Of a stretch of DNA of 64,000 bases, positions 25,358 through 37,395 are shown piece by piece. The DNA lies in the NCBI GenBank assembly GCA_025403435.1, contig CM046344.1, positions 19,821,652 through 19,885,651 on the forward strand. The letters are read 5' to 3'. Made by a program: the position numbers and the translations under genes. Under the pieces are notes generated by a model. That model was not told the origin of the DNA, did no database searches, and saw nothing but the letters and a program-made list of their open reading frames with translations. The stretch's first letter is position 1. Each line of letters opens with the position of its first letter. The stretch comes from Artocarpus heterophyllus (taxonomy: Eukaryota > Streptophyta > Magnoliopsida > Rosales > Moraceae).

Positions 25358-26791
25358 AACCAAGGGTTTCAACATATTAGTTCATGATTGAAACAATTAA
25401 TGCAAAGATGATGCAATCAACTCAATCAGGATGTGATCTAGTAAGCAAAACCCTTTCCAAACATAAATCTCAGGCGCATAGAAAAATTCTCCCACAAACA
25501 TAAAACTCCCATAGAAATTGATGAAAACAAACATTAATCTGAGTTTTGGACAATTATATGTGTATATATATATATTGATATATGTGTGTGTGTGTATCAA
25601 CGTTTTTTCTTTTACCACTTTCAACCACCACCAAATTTTAAAGAATAGGCTAGGGTTTCAACACATTAGTTATTGATTGAAACAATTAATGTTGAGATAG
25701 ATAATATGTATAGGATTCAAATGATATATATAATTAGGATATATGTTCTATAAGTAAAACCCCCATTTTCCACTACAAATCTCGTGTAATTCATGCTATA
25801 AAGAAAATCTTTCATAAAAATTGATCCGCGAATAGAAGTCTAAATCGTGGACAACTTTTTGACTAGAGATATTTCACTTTAGTTAGCACTTTCGGAATAC
25901 AGAAATCAAAGAGGCAGCAAGATTCAAAACCTAGGGTTTCAAAAAATTAGTTAGTTTTTGATTGAAAAACAACATAAAAATGTATAGTGCAAGTTCATTG
26001 ATGTATAATTAAGATGTTATATATGTGTATCTATATAATTTTACCATGTCGTGACGCCCTTTAACTCTTTGTCTTCTCTCTATTTTCCAACCCTTTAGTC
26101 TTTCAGCGAAAGAAAATCGGCGTTGGTTCTGGGCAATCGTACTTTGTGTTCTTTTCTCTTCTGGTGATGATAGCTTTTCATGCCAAACAGGTACATATAA
26201 AAGAACCAATTAAAATATTATCAATAACAATATTACATAAATATATTATGACTAAAGATTATTACTCATTTTTAAATATAAACTGAGAGACTAATCTTTA
26301 TGTTTGAATAAAAAAAAAAAAGATTCACCACCTTGTCAATCTCTACTCCCTTAGGAGGAAAATCATCAGGTAGTTCGAAAGAAATTGAGACCTCCCCGAC
26401 AAGACTAGTAGCGTATCTCAGTCGGAAGTTTTGGGAGGAGTTTTCCGCAATAAACTGCAAAACCAAGAGTTTTTAGAGGTTGTTTCATCTACTAATCGAA
26501 CTACTTGTACAAATGATATCATATAGGAATACATCTATATATCTACATAAATATATATTGAGAATTTGATAACATCTTTGAATATCACACAAAAAATCTC
26601 TAAAGAAACTAATAATTAGTTTGAGAAATACCTTCTCCACTCTCATTATAGCACCTTGGACGTCGTCGCAATCTTCAGGCAAAGTATAGTCTACAAGAAT
26701 AGGATGACTTAATATTTTATTATTTTTCAGCACCACCAGATTTTCTACCACACTTAACAGGGGAGGTTGGTTTCACTAGTCTCACCGCGGC

Positions 26792-27240
26792 CTGTTAATT
26801 GTTATTGAAAAATGAAATATGTTAGTAATTATTCTCAACTACAAAATACATAGTGGCATGTTATAAATAATACTTTGTGTTTTAGTATACTACTTATACA
26901 ACTATTTTTTCCTTTTAGACACATGTGTAGGCATTGGCACTATTGTAGAATCAGAACTATACAGAAACCGTTTGCAACAGTATATAGAAAAAAAACTCAT
27001 TACCTTAGCTCATGATTTTAAGCATCCCAAATATTCTATACAACTTTCCTCTTCTTCTTTCTCCTTCCTCTTCCTTCTTCTTCCTGTAATTTTTTGCAAC
27101 TTCACAATTTCTATTTCTTTCCCATTAGGGCCTCTAGGGTTTTAAATGAGGTTTTTTTGGAGTTGTTCTGCATGGTATAAGTCATTGCTATGTTTAGCAG
27201 GGGAACTCTAAGTGTTGGGCTTTTAGGCTTGTTTTAGTTT
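26792..27240 (-). other. Upstream region of the copy A MBD gene; first exon not identified
   Basis: The first recognised exon begins after an AG acceptor at 26,792-26,793 with no ATG in phase, so at least one upstream exon is expected. A candidate donor (aag|gtaatg on the minus strand near 27,001) follows a purine-rich leader (about 27,010-27,090). In copy B that GT is GC and the upstream ATG is altered, so I do not assign it. ttata at 26,861-26,865 is the empty site of the copia insertion in copy B. Confidence 0.4.
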
Positions 27241-29321
27241 GAAAAAAATTCATTTTTTGCCCCCAAATTTTTGTAATTATGTCATCTTACCTCTAACTTC
27301 AAAAATTGGTATAGACACTCCTCAAACCTTAAAACATTAGCAAAGATACCCTTTGAACTTTAAAACAGTTAGTAAAAATAGCACTTTCAGAAAAAGTTTC
27401 GCACAAATCAAAAAAAGTTCAAGAGGTATGTATTTGATAGTTCTGAGACAAGATAATATATTTACCAAAGTTTTGAGGATAAAAAAATTATCCTTTTAGT
27501 TTTGGGGTCCCTTTTGATATTTTTTTTCTACCTTTTCCCCTGTTCCTGAACCGTTTTACATACTCCTATATTGTAGCATTAAGTTGCCTCTTTAAGTGAT
27601 TATAATAATTAATTCTAAACCTGAAATATACAGTTCAAAAGAAATAAATAATATAAACCCATGATCATTATGAGTGTGCATGATTTGCTAGTAGAGATGT
27701 CAATTTGGGCCACCCAGTCCATACAGGCTAAAAGGAAAAATCGGGCTGGCTTGGTTAATGAGAAAAGAGGCCTAGCCAAGCAAAAAGCCTGCATGGGCGT
27801 AGGGCGGATCCAAGCTACTTGAATTTTTATAAAGGAATTTTAAAAAAAAAAGTTATCTAATTAGGCTGGCTCGGCCTAGACCGTTTCTTGTTTGGGCTTA
27901 AATCTTTAGCCTAGCCCGACCCAAGGTTTAGGCCTAGCCCAAGCCAAAAGAGACGATCCATAGGCTAGTCCAGACCCAAATTAACAGCTGTATTTGGTGA
28001 TTACTAGCAAAGCATCAAAGAAATACAAAACCTTTTTTTTGTTTTATTTTTAGTAATCTATCTATACATAGAAAGGAGAAAAATATTTCTCCCCTTTCAA
28101 CCAAAATGATGCCATTTTGGTTGAAAAGCATCTTTTTTTTTTCTTGGGCATTCTAGGAAGCTTTGCGTAATTTAGGGGATGATCATAGGCCTGATAGGTG
28201 ATGAGAGGCTCTTTCTTGCTTGCTTTTTCTGTTGATATATATAGTCTTTTTTTTTCATACAAGTATTATGTGAATTTATTTTTTTTCTATTTTGTTATTT
28301 ATCCATTTTGATTTATTTATTTGTTTCTTTAACATGAACTTGTCCCGATTAACAAATTCGTTTGCTGTAAAATAATATGTGTAGAAGATTATTTTTAATA
28401 TATATATATATATATTACAGCATTTTAAATTAAATATTTTCTCGATTTTCAAATCAAATTTTAAAATCAAATATTTTCTTAAATTTAAACTGATAATGTT
28501 CTTCCCCTAAAAAATTTGATAATGCTTATTTTTTTTCCTTCCTTTGGATGTGTTTGTTCTTCTTTTATGTTTTACTTTTTAACCAAGTGTTATTGAAAGT
28601 TAACATCATAGGTAAATTTCATGAATTCCTCATGAATTATGTCACTTGTGTCAATATACCCTTAAACTTTAAAACGTATATATTCTGCCCTTAAAGTATT
28701 GTATTTCTCCATATTCACCCTTAAACTTTGAAAACACTATTTTTTAGAGAGAGTTACTGAATTTTCGGTTGATTTAGGATTAGATATAATACTTAACAGT
28801 GAAAGCAAATGTTCTTTTAACTTTAAATATACTAGTTAGGCACCAAACTTTCGTATATTCTATCTTTAAAATACCCACTCAAAGCGAGAAAAAAATGGAG
28901 GAAAAGTTAAGAACTACCATAATTTGAGTTGGCATTGAATAAGTTGATGAATTTATCCCTTTAATAAGGGTAAGAAGTATTATTTTGTCCAAAAATGTTT
29001 CAAAGTTCACGAGGTAAATATAGAAAAATATTATAGTTTAAGAGATATAATAACTATTTTTTAAAACAAAAATAATTGTCAACATTAACAAAATAGACTT
29101 TAATAGAATGAATAGGAGAAGGAGGTTGATGGCCTGGGTGAAGAAGACGACAACAACTGGAGATGAGCGAATCACTAGACAAAGGCGACAGCAACGGTAG
29201 GGGAGAGAGGGAAAAATTTTTACGGGGATAGAGAGTGAGTATTGTTTTTGGGGTCTTTTAAAAAAATGAATCTCGCAGACTTTTATTTAGGCGATTGCTT
29301 CGAGTTAAAGTTAAATAGTGG
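27241..29321. other. Intergenic, repeat-derived, no gene seen (copy A)
   Basis: Two blocks (about 27,260-27,480 and 28,605-28,790) repeat phrases such as ccttaaactttaaaac and have the look of old non-coding TE sequence. The GGCCTAGCC-rich block is listed separately. A (TA)n run lies near 28,400. No open frame resembling a protein. Confidence 0.45.
27700..27975. repeat. GC-rich block with repeated ggcctagcc phrases (copy A)
   Basis: Repeated ggcctagcc/ggctggc/gcctagcccaagcc phrases, opening with caatttgggccacccagtcc. It recurs at about 55,670-55,945 in copy B. Probably a fragment of a dispersed plant repeat; family not determined. Confidence 0.5.
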
Positions 29322-29820
29322 GCTTGTTTGAGATAGCTTCTGTTTTTATTTTGAATCAATAAAAGAAGAGAAGCATAAGTTAGAGCTTTTTAATTAGTAT
29401 TAGATAGTACAAGCAAAAATGTTTTTTGATTTTAGAAGAGCTTTTAAAGGCCCGTTTGGAATAGCTTGTGCTTTTGTTTTTAAGCAGTAGAAGAAGAGAA
29501 GCATAAGCTATGATTTTTTAGATAGTATTTGGATAGTGCATAAAAAGGTGTTTTTTGATTTTAGAGGAGTTTTTGAACTTATTTGATTAAATAAGTCAAA
29601 AGCACTTAATGCTATAGAAAGTAATGTAATTTAATGATATAAACTGAATTTTAAATTTATTATTCTTAAATATAAGATCAAAAGTATAAATAAGAAAGCT
29701 TTTTATCAGTGTTTTTTTAATAAGTATCTTTGGCTTAGATTCTCCAATAAGTGCTTATAAAAACTATAAGCACTTTTTTATGGCTCACCCAAACGGGCTC
29801 ATAAGCAGTTTTTAGATAGA
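29322..29820. mobile_element. Nested MITE-like element (copy A)
   Basis: An inner element at about 29,450-29,798 has 10-bp terminal inverted repeats (gcccgtttgg and ccaaacgggc) and no coding sequence. The ~125 bp before it (from about 29,325) are a diverged copy of the inner element's own first ~125 bp (gcttgtttgagatagcttctg against gcccgtttggaatagcttgtg). This suggests an element inserted in or beside a related copy. The terminal repeat type suits hAT or PIF/Harbinger MITEs; superfamily not assigned. Confidence 0.65.
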
Positions 29821-30615
29821 ATAGGCCAAAAGCAATTCCAGTATCTATAGCGCATATTTCTGAAACATAGAAAGGCTTGGTAACGTCTTTTATAAGATAT
29901 TAGAGGGCCGTTTATAGGAAAAAAGTCACTAAATGAGTGCGGTTAAATCCATTTTTTGTTCTTTTGACGGTTCTTAATTATATTTATGGTTGTTTTGCTT
30001 GTTGAGCATTGTACATGTTCAAGAGCTAGTTTCTCGACATCGGCTCAATACACCAATTTGTTGGCTAGATATTCGAGTTAGTAATGTCTCCGTCGGTTTA
30101 GAGATCATGCAATCTTTTTTTTCCCCGGATTGATTTTTCCATCAAGTTTTTATCACCTGTGGTTATTAACAAATCATCTTGCTTTTGCCTTTGTGGAAGA
30201 GTACAGATCTCTAGAGTTTATTTCAACACTTTGGTATACGTATTTCTTTATGTTCTACCATTTTGGATTGTAAGGTTTTAGGCATATTTCTAATTTTAGT
30301 TTGTTTTAACGGGTTTTCTTGTAATTTTCTTCCTTTCATAAATAAAATTGCATTGGGGCTTGAAAACACATGGGATACTCTTTTGGGTGATATCTAGCTA
30401 GTTGTATGCGATCTTCATTCAAATCATTGTTCATCAATTCTTTTATGACGCAATTATCCAAGTCACTAAAGGATTGAGCTTAATCTGCCTAAGCCAAGAG
30501 AGTGTGAAGCAAGGGTAGGGCAAGAAATATTTAGTTGTATGGTCTCACATTATCTTATAACTGATGATTTAAAAGTACCATCAAGTAAAGTATAAGGCCT
30601 TTTGAGATAAATTAA
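29821..30615. other. Intergenic, no gene seen (copy A)
   Basis: AT-rich, frames heavily stopped. A stretch ending cataaataaaattgcattgg near 30,350 could be the tail of an old element but nothing identifies it. Confidence 0.4.
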
Positions 30616-31190
30616 GGGTGTGTTTGGTTGGAGAGATTGGAGGGAGGAAGAGAAAGGATTAGAACGAACGTAAGAAGTTTTCTTTTGTTTGGTTCAAGGG
30701 ATTGAGCAAGGGAAAGAAAAGAGCCAAGAATTGGTAGTTCTTGGGCCTTACGTACTTTAATCCCTCCTGATCATATGGATGGAAAGGAGTGGAAAGATTT
30801 GTTTTTGTATTTATGATTACAATTGTAATACAGTATTTATGTCGTCCCTTAGTTATTTACGTTTTAGAATGCATCTTTTTAAGATATCGTGAACAAAAGT
30901 AAGAATGTTAAAACCATAAAACATATTAAAAGCGAACAACACAAATAAAATATATTTATAATTCATAAAATTCATAATTTGCATTTTTAAATTCAAATTG
31001 ATGAAGTAAAACTATCTAAAACAAAAACTAATTTTAAACATATGGGTAATAATTTTGTAAAAAAATATCAATCATTCCTTCCTATTTTCCTTCTTATACC
31101 AAACAAAAGAATGGACAATTATCTTACTTCCGTGAAATCATACCAAACAACTTTAAAAAAAAACACGTAAACCTATCAAATACTCCCTAA
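30616..31190. mobile_element. Possible MITE-like element (copy A)
   Basis: Opens gggtgtgtttggttggagag, holds purine-rich sequence then AT-rich sequence, and near its far side has ttataccaaacaaaag and cataccaaacaac, roughly the reverse complement of the opening. Ends are not sharp, so both boundaries and the call are tentative. Confidence 0.35.
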
Positions 31191-32226
31191 ACTTAAGAGC
31201 TAAACTGTAAGAGTTTGACTCCAAAGTTGACAATATAATAACAAATAAAAATGTTGGCGAGAAAAGTGACAAGATAAGGTGAAAAATGAGGAAATTGCAC
31301 TTGGATGGAGGTGATATCGTAACAGCCGTTTCAGTCCGTTGAGTCAGATCCTATGATCCTAGAGTGACAAGATAATGCAAGGACATTTAGGCCCTTTAGG
31401 GTAAGTCCCACAAGAAAACAACATAAATTAGGTGGTATATCACTTTTTTACTACTACTATTGTTTTCGATCATGTTTTTTAATTCATACAATTTCTGCTA
31501 GTTAAAAAAGTTAAAATATCTTAATAACACATGTTTGTCTAATCTTATCTAAAATACTTGTGATCAATTATGTTTTAATATTCTTCAAAAATGCTATATT
31601 TCAAATTTTCTTATAGAATTTGTAAAATTGAAAAACAATATCACACAAGCGATATTTATCAAATTGACCTAGAAAAACATTTGTTTGCCTAGGTCTAAAA
31701 CAGACAACATCATACTATGAAAACGAGTGTGTTGTAACAATACTCTTAAGGTTAAACTTAGTCTTAATATTAAGTCTTAAGTCTTAAGTTGTTGATCGAT
31801 AATATTCATGTTAAAACTATTACTACTTTCCCCTCTTATGGTTGCTTTTGTTGAAAGGATTCAGTCTATCCCGATCGGCACTTGATTTCCCATGTTAAAA
31901 AATTTCCCATTATATATGTAACATTATGATGATTTTATTTACTAGTTGAAATATTCTTTTGATCAAGCCCGGCGAAATTTTCACCTTTTTTTTTTTTTTT
32001 TTTTTTTTTCATTTTCAGTTCTTTCCATGATGAGAAATCATCGAGCCCTATCCAACAACTTAAATGTACATTTATGTCTTTCATATACATTACCCCTTTT
32101 GATCAAGATCTCACCGTCCCCACTGCATACCGAGCATAGTGACCCCAATTTCTTGAGATAATAGAGTTGCCAATCTCTCTATGATCATACCCCCTTACAA
32201 AACATTGTTATACACGTAATACAATC
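31191..32226 (+). promoter_or_regulatory. Upstream region of defensin copy A
   Basis: Non-coding. A long poly-T (about 31,985-32,009) lies near -230 of the start codon. At about 31,962 copy A reads directly from ttttgatcaag into cccggcgaaattttc, whereas copy B has about 190 bp more there. An ACGT core (tacacgtaat) sits about 15 bp before the ATG. No TATA box is certain (tcatatacat near 32,081 is a candidate). Confidence 0.35.
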
Positions 32227-32980
32227 ATGGCCAAGTGTCTCTTTAACTTTGTATCCGTTTTTGCTCTCTTCTGCCTTGTCTTGCTTATCATTTCACATTA
32301 TGGTTAGCCTTAATTTCACTCACGTTCTTTCTCTCTCCTTCTCCAAATATTCCTCTTATTTTTGGTGATAAAATATAACATTTGCAAAAACATTATACTC
32401 ATACCACTACTGGTGTCATCCACACCACAATTTATGCCTTTGATATGCGTATATAAATATAAATTTTTTATTCTGTATATGACGTATAACTTAATTAATT
32501 AACTTGGTTTTTGCTCTTTTCAAAAAAAAAAAAAAAAAAAAGCTAGGTTTTGCTACATGATATATATTGACATTCGAAGGGTATAATAATAGTCTGGGAT
32601 AACTGATTAGTTTCTTGAAATGTTGCACCTTAACTTCAATCTTAAGTTGATTATACAATTGCGAGGTTCTGAATGTAGGATTTCTAGCAAGGCTGCTAGC
32701 TTACAACCATGCAGGATTCTCAACCTCCCTCTTTTCTTTCGATTTTACTGTTTTAAATTTTCTAATTTTTTTTTCTTAATTTTAAATCCTAAAACATGCA
32801 GAGACACAAATGGTGGTGGCGGACGGAGAGCAATGCAAAAGGAGAAGCAAATATTGGACGGCACCTTGTTTGGAGTCAAGCCACTGTGACGACTTATGCG
32901 AGAAATGGGAGGGAGCCGTCCATGGAAGTTGCCGTTTTGATTGGGCCTTCCAGTCTTTTTTCTGCGAGTTTAACTGTTAA
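32227..32980 (+). CDS. Plant defensin (gamma-thionin) precursor, copy A, seven-cysteine variant
   Basis: Two exons, 32,227-32,302 and 32,802-32,980, with a 499-bp GT/AG intron in phase 1, where plant defensin genes usually have their only intron; 84 residues. Exon 1 is a secretion signal (starts MAKCLFNFV, hydrophobic through VLLII, ends SHY). The mature part is about 47-50 residues beginning near GEQCKRRSKYW. Cysteine spacing is C-X10-C-X5-C-X3-C-X10-C, matching the family, with the typical KWEGAVHG segment. The last part, CRFDWAFQSFFCEFNC, has Phe where the sixth cysteine (of C-X-C) should be, so the usual C3-C6 disulfide cannot form and C3 is left unpaired. Family role: secreted antimicrobial or signalling peptide; the function of this variant is not known. 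Frame is intact. Confidence 0.92.
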
Positions 32981-33239
32981 TCCAACCAAAATCTGTACTA
33001 CTATCTACAAATATTAAAACTGTTGTATCTCCATCTATTTAAATAAGTTGAACTTGTACTGCGACTGCAGTATTAGTCTTTTGTATTTGTGTGACGTAAT
33101 GTAGTTTCAACCGTGTTTCTAAACGGGTATAAATAACTTACATAGGTAGTCGTCTCCGGTAAATAAAGCACATGTAATGTGCTGTTTGTTTTGGTTCTTA
33201 CTTTGTTCTAGCTAGGCATGTGTTGTATTTTCTGCATGT
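32981..33239 (+). other. 3' flank of defensin copy A
   Basis: Probably the 3' untranslated region. An aataaa at about 33,161-33,168 (gtaaataaagcacatg) is a plausible polyadenylation signal about 185 bp after the stop codon. Confidence 0.4.
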
Positions 33240-34520
33240 TTACTACATAATAAAAGCCTAAGTACCTTCCCTTTAAAAACATGTTCGCTTGAACGTTAAT
33301 TAATTATAATGCACACATATATATACACGTACTTATAGTGATGTTTTATGTGCACGTACTTAAATAAAAAGTAGAATTTCCGGCGTGGAAGAGGTGGGGA
33401 AACAAAAAACAAACAAGACATTATTTAGCTTTTGTTCATAATTTCTTTTTCTTCTTCTGAATTTTTATTATTCTTAATTAAAGAAAATGCTTAACTCCAG
33501 TTCGTGAAAAGCAAACAAGGAGAGTTTTTTTTTTTTTTTTTTTTCCAGTGACAAGATGCATAGGTAGATGAGACCAAATTGAGAGTATATAGTACTTGAA
33601 ATATTTTAAGTCTTGTTATTAAATCCATTTTATAGCTAGGGAATAATTGTATCTTGCGTCAAAGGAGAGGTTCTTAAAGCACAATTTCTTTGCACTATAA
33701 CGTGCTTTACATTATCTTTTTAAAGCTCATTTAACTACTGTGTTTGTGGACTTTAGTAGGATGCTTGCCTCTTAGTCAGAACCAATATTATTTCTAACTA
33801 ATAAACAGTATAAAACTCTCAGCAGCTACAATAAAAAAGGAAAGAACTAATATTCTACATGTTGACTACATATAAAAGCCTAAGTACCTTCCCTTTAAGA
33901 ATATGTTCGCTTGAATGTTAATTAATTATATATATATATATATATATACATACATACATATGTACACACACATACTTAACATGATAGATTATACGCACAT
34001 ATAAATAAAAAGTAGAATTTCCGACAAGGAAGAGGAGGGGAAACAAAAAAACAAACAGGGCATTATTTAGCTTTTGTTCGTAATTTCTTTTTCTTCTTCT
34101 GAACTTTTTTATTCTTAATTAAAATCAATGCTTAACTTCAGTCCGTGAAAAGCAAACAAGGAGTGTTTTTTTTTTTCCCAGTGGCAAGATGCATAGGTGG
34201 ATGAGACCAAATTGAGTGTATATGGTACTAGAGATACTTCAAGTCCTGTTATTAGATTTATGTTATAGCTAGGGAATAACTGTATCTTACATCGAAGGAG
34301 GTTCTTAAAGCATAATTTCTTTAAACTATAAGGTTCTTTTCATGGTCCTGTTAACGTGCTTTACATGATCGTTTTGAAGCTCATTTACCTATTCTGTTAG
34401 TGGACTTTAATAGGGTATTTGGCTCTTAATTAGAACTAATTGGTTCTAACCAACAAACAGTGTACAACTTTTAGCATATACAGTTAAAAACAAAGAGTTA
34501 ATATATTGCAAATTTCTCAC
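33240..34520. repeat. Direct duplication of a ~620-bp unit (copy A)
   Basis: The phrase taaaagcctaagtaccttcc occurs at 33,251 and 33,873 (period 622) and about 600 bp after it match with moderate divergence (agtagaatttccg, aacaaacaaggag, gatgcataggt and others in the same order). The second unit has a longer (TA)n/(CA)n stretch. It recurs in copy B with period about 616, so it predates the segmental duplication. No gene seen in either unit. Confidence 0.85.
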
Positions 34521-34639
34521 ATATTACAGTATTTTTAACTAAAATTGATTCTAACTATTGGTTCTAACCACACTTTTCAAACACCCTATCAATTCAGAAA
34601 ATTAATGTTTACTGTATCTTGTCTATACTATGCATTTAT

Positions 34640-34670
34640 CTTCTTCTTCTTCTTCTTCTTCGTCTTCTTA
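34640..34670. repeat. (TTC)n microsatellite (copy A)
   Basis: ctt/ttc repeats interrupted once by cgt; the copy B counterpart (about 62,819-62,849) is uninterrupted. Confidence 0.85.
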
Positions 34671-34965
34671 TCGTATAGCATGTATTTCTAAATCTAAGCA
34701 TTCCTTTCTTGCGCATTCACACAAAAGTTAAACGAAGAGATTTGTTGTTGTTGTTGTTTTACTTTTATATGTTTGTTAATTTATTAGGATCATATTTTCC
34801 TTGACAATTACAAGTTTCAAATTGAATCAACTTTTAAATTCAAATTAACTTTACCATAAGAAAAATATTGAAAATATCCCTATGTTATATTCCAGATACT
34901 AATTATGTGCCAATATCCATTAAAAATCCTTTTATAAACATTTTTTTCTTTAATTTTCCAAAGGT

Positions 34966-37395
34966 CACTAGCATAAACCATAGATTACATGACAATTTTA
35001 AACCGTCGTGATATATTTTCACAACAATTAAAAAACCATCGTGTAATCATCCGTCGTAGTATTAATGGACTTTTCATGACCTTTTTTTTTTATTGTCATT
35101 GGAATCCTTATTTTGGTAGGGTTCTAGGGTCTTGGGGTTGAGGTTATCATGATAGTTTTTACTAAAAACTGTTGTGAAATGTTGAGCTTACATGACGGTT
35201 TTCAGAGGCGCTTGTTTCACAATGGTTTTCACTAAAAACCACCATGAAAGATTGATCTAAAGCTAAAAAAAAAAAATAGAATTTATGGTTTCCCATAGGA
35301 TGACCAGTCCTGTATTTTAACCATTAATACAATATAAGGCCATGATTGCATAATCACATAATTACATTGAACCGTAAAATTCACAAAATCATATATATAT
35401 TTATATTGCAAAGTCATGTACTCTACACCTAGCTATATCTAAGATATATACCTACTCAAAAATCTTACCCACTCACAACTTCAAATATATCGTCACCTAT
35501 ATAATATTTCCTTCTTGACAGTGCTTGTAAACCATTATCAATAAAAATTAAGTCTTGCATGTAACGTAAAATAAAAAACCACATTCGATGTTGCCTCCTT
35601 GTTGGGGATACTCACTAATGTTTGTTCGTTTGGTCGCCTTTTTACGCCGCTTCCTCCTTCAACTTTCCAATTGTTGAAGGCCCTAGCAATTAGTCAAAAT
35701 AAAAAAGAATTAATCACAACAATATCAAAAGTATCAAATCATATTTTAGGAAAAGATTGATACTTACATCTTAGTAAGTGAACTCTCTGAGTGCTCTTTC
35801 CAGTTTAGCCTTTTGTGTTGAAGATCACTTTTATTCATAATCCCCTCTTTCTTAACCTATCAACTCTTTTCATCAAAGTGGCTCTTTGCTCAAAATCAAC
35901 TTTAGGATCAAATTTGGTTTTTCTTTAGGGCTTGCTCACTTTTTTTACCTTTCTATGGTGGGAGGAAAATAACATATACTACTCACACTCCTCATACTCC
36001 TTGTTGTTCTTAAACCAAATCCTTATAAAAAACCAAACACATAGACCGATAGAATCCAATCAATCTTTAACAAAACCAATAGAATCCACATAATAGTTCA
36101 TGATAAAATAAAATTAAAACTCATAAATTAACAAATTAACTACAAATTCAAACTTGCATATATACCAACAACATACCCTAGCTACATAATTTACACAAAC
36201 ACATACACAAACACACAACTAAGTAACAAACGTTAACATAACTAAAATAAAATAAAATAACACAACTAAGTAACAAATGTTAACATAACTAACATACATC
36301 AATGGACAAACAAATAACTAAAACTATATGAAATAGCTAAAACTAATTAACAAAAATAAAACAAATTAACATAAAAAAGTACTAGATTTAATTTTAAAAT
36401 AAAAACTCAACAATTTACTAGTGATGGTCAATAAAACAAACACATAACTAAATTAACAAAAACTACTAGAATTAATGAATACAACAAATAAATAGAATTA
36501 ACAAAAATTATGAAATAAAACCAAAACACAAACACACGGTCATGAAAGCTTTTCATCAAACATGTGATAGACATCACATCAATACTTAGACATCACATAC
36601 AAAAACACATGGAAAGTAACTTTTTCTTACACTAAAATGCCAAATGTTGTTTAGAATTCTTTCAAACACTAAATACAAGTAACACATGCTAAATGGTAAA
36701 TAACAAATTAATATAATTAATATTATAACTAAAACTAAAATTTTTTCAACACTAAAGATAAGTAACACTAAAATAACGAAATAACACTTAGTTTAGAACT
36801 AAAAATAACACTTAAACTGATTAAAATTGAAATTAACAAAACTATAGAGCTAAATAATTAAAACTAAAATTAAATAATAAATAAAAATGATATAATTAAA
36901 AATTAAAAACAAGAAAAATGGTTTGAAATTTACCAATAGTGGTGGAGTCAGTGGAACGTCAAGAGACGAGGTCGAACGATGGCAGAGTTGGTGGAATGTC
37001 GAGGGACGAGATCGAACAGCGACAAATAGCTCCGTGTCCATTGGGGGTTAGATCGAATAGTGGTGGGGTCATGGAGAGAGTGATGAGGGAATGTCATAAT
37101 CAGTGGAATGTCATAGGAGGCTAGGTTCGTTGGTGGCAGGGTCGTGGACGGAAGAGGGAGAGGGAAGGTTTGAGAGTTAAAGAGGGTTTGAGTTAGGGAA
37201 ATTTTGAATAAATGGGGAAGGCTATGGTGTTGGCATGGGCTTAAATTTAGGTAGGGCTAAAAATTTCAAATTAATGTGGAGCCTTTAATGACAATTTTTA
37301 CTAAAAACTGTCATGAAAGGTTGTATCTTATATGACAGCTTTTAGCAAAAAATATTGTGTAAAATTACATTTAGCAAAAAAGGGTCATGAAAGGT
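34966..37395. mobile_element. CACTA-like transposon remnant with subterminal repeats (copy A)
   Basis: Begins cactagcataaacc and soon shows cgtcgtgatat and repeated units of the form gttttcactaaaaaccaccatgaaag (about 35,070-35,260). Similar units (acaatttttactaaaaactgtcatgaaagg) recur at the far side, about 37,290-37,395. A CACTA start plus repeated subterminal motifs at both sides is typical of En/Spm elements. I find no matching TAGTG end: the far side runs straight into a copia remnant, so it is truncated or interrupted. No transposase frame seen; the middle is AT-rich with a purine-rich patch (36,935-37,180). Confidence 0.5.

Larger units (their letters stand above)
3589..26791 (-). pseudogene. 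MBD-domain protein gene, copy A: disrupted, with an 18.9-kb retrotransposon array in an intron
   Basis: Exons (minus strand, order of transcription): 26,632-26,791; 26,332-26,454; 26,045-26,173; 5,279-5,401; 4,484-4,853; 3,589-4,271, with GT/AG junctions. The MBD-like stretch is encoded across exons 3 and 4: LKGWKIERRQRVKGRHDM, then YYKHVESNTLLRSAVEVVNF. This fits the plant pattern GW..E.R.R..G..D.YY....G..FRS..EV..FL. Exon 1 is 160 bp, one more than in copy B, because of an extra T at 26,723-26,727 that shifts the frame and gives an immediate stop. A GAA to TAA change stops the last exon at 3,748-3,750 and removes the final 53 codons. Exon 5 keeps 18 bp (six codons) missing from copy B. The intron between exons 3 and 4 is 20,643 bp here against 1,711 bp in copy B. 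Family call rests on the motif; loss of function is inferred. Confidence 0.75.

Noticed and set aside
26866..27160. Candidate first exon of the MBD gene ending at aag|gtaatg
   Set aside because: The frame carries a stop just before the junction, and in copy B the donor is GC and the nearby ATG is lost.
27260..28790. Possible gene in the region with ccttaaactttaaaac phrases
   Set aside because: All frames are short, and the phrases recur within the region like old non-coding repeats.
32620..33017. Two longer plus-strand frames overlapping defensin exon 2
   Set aside because: They read exon 2 out of frame. The spliced frame gives the signal peptide and the defensin cysteine spacing with exact phase 1 edges.
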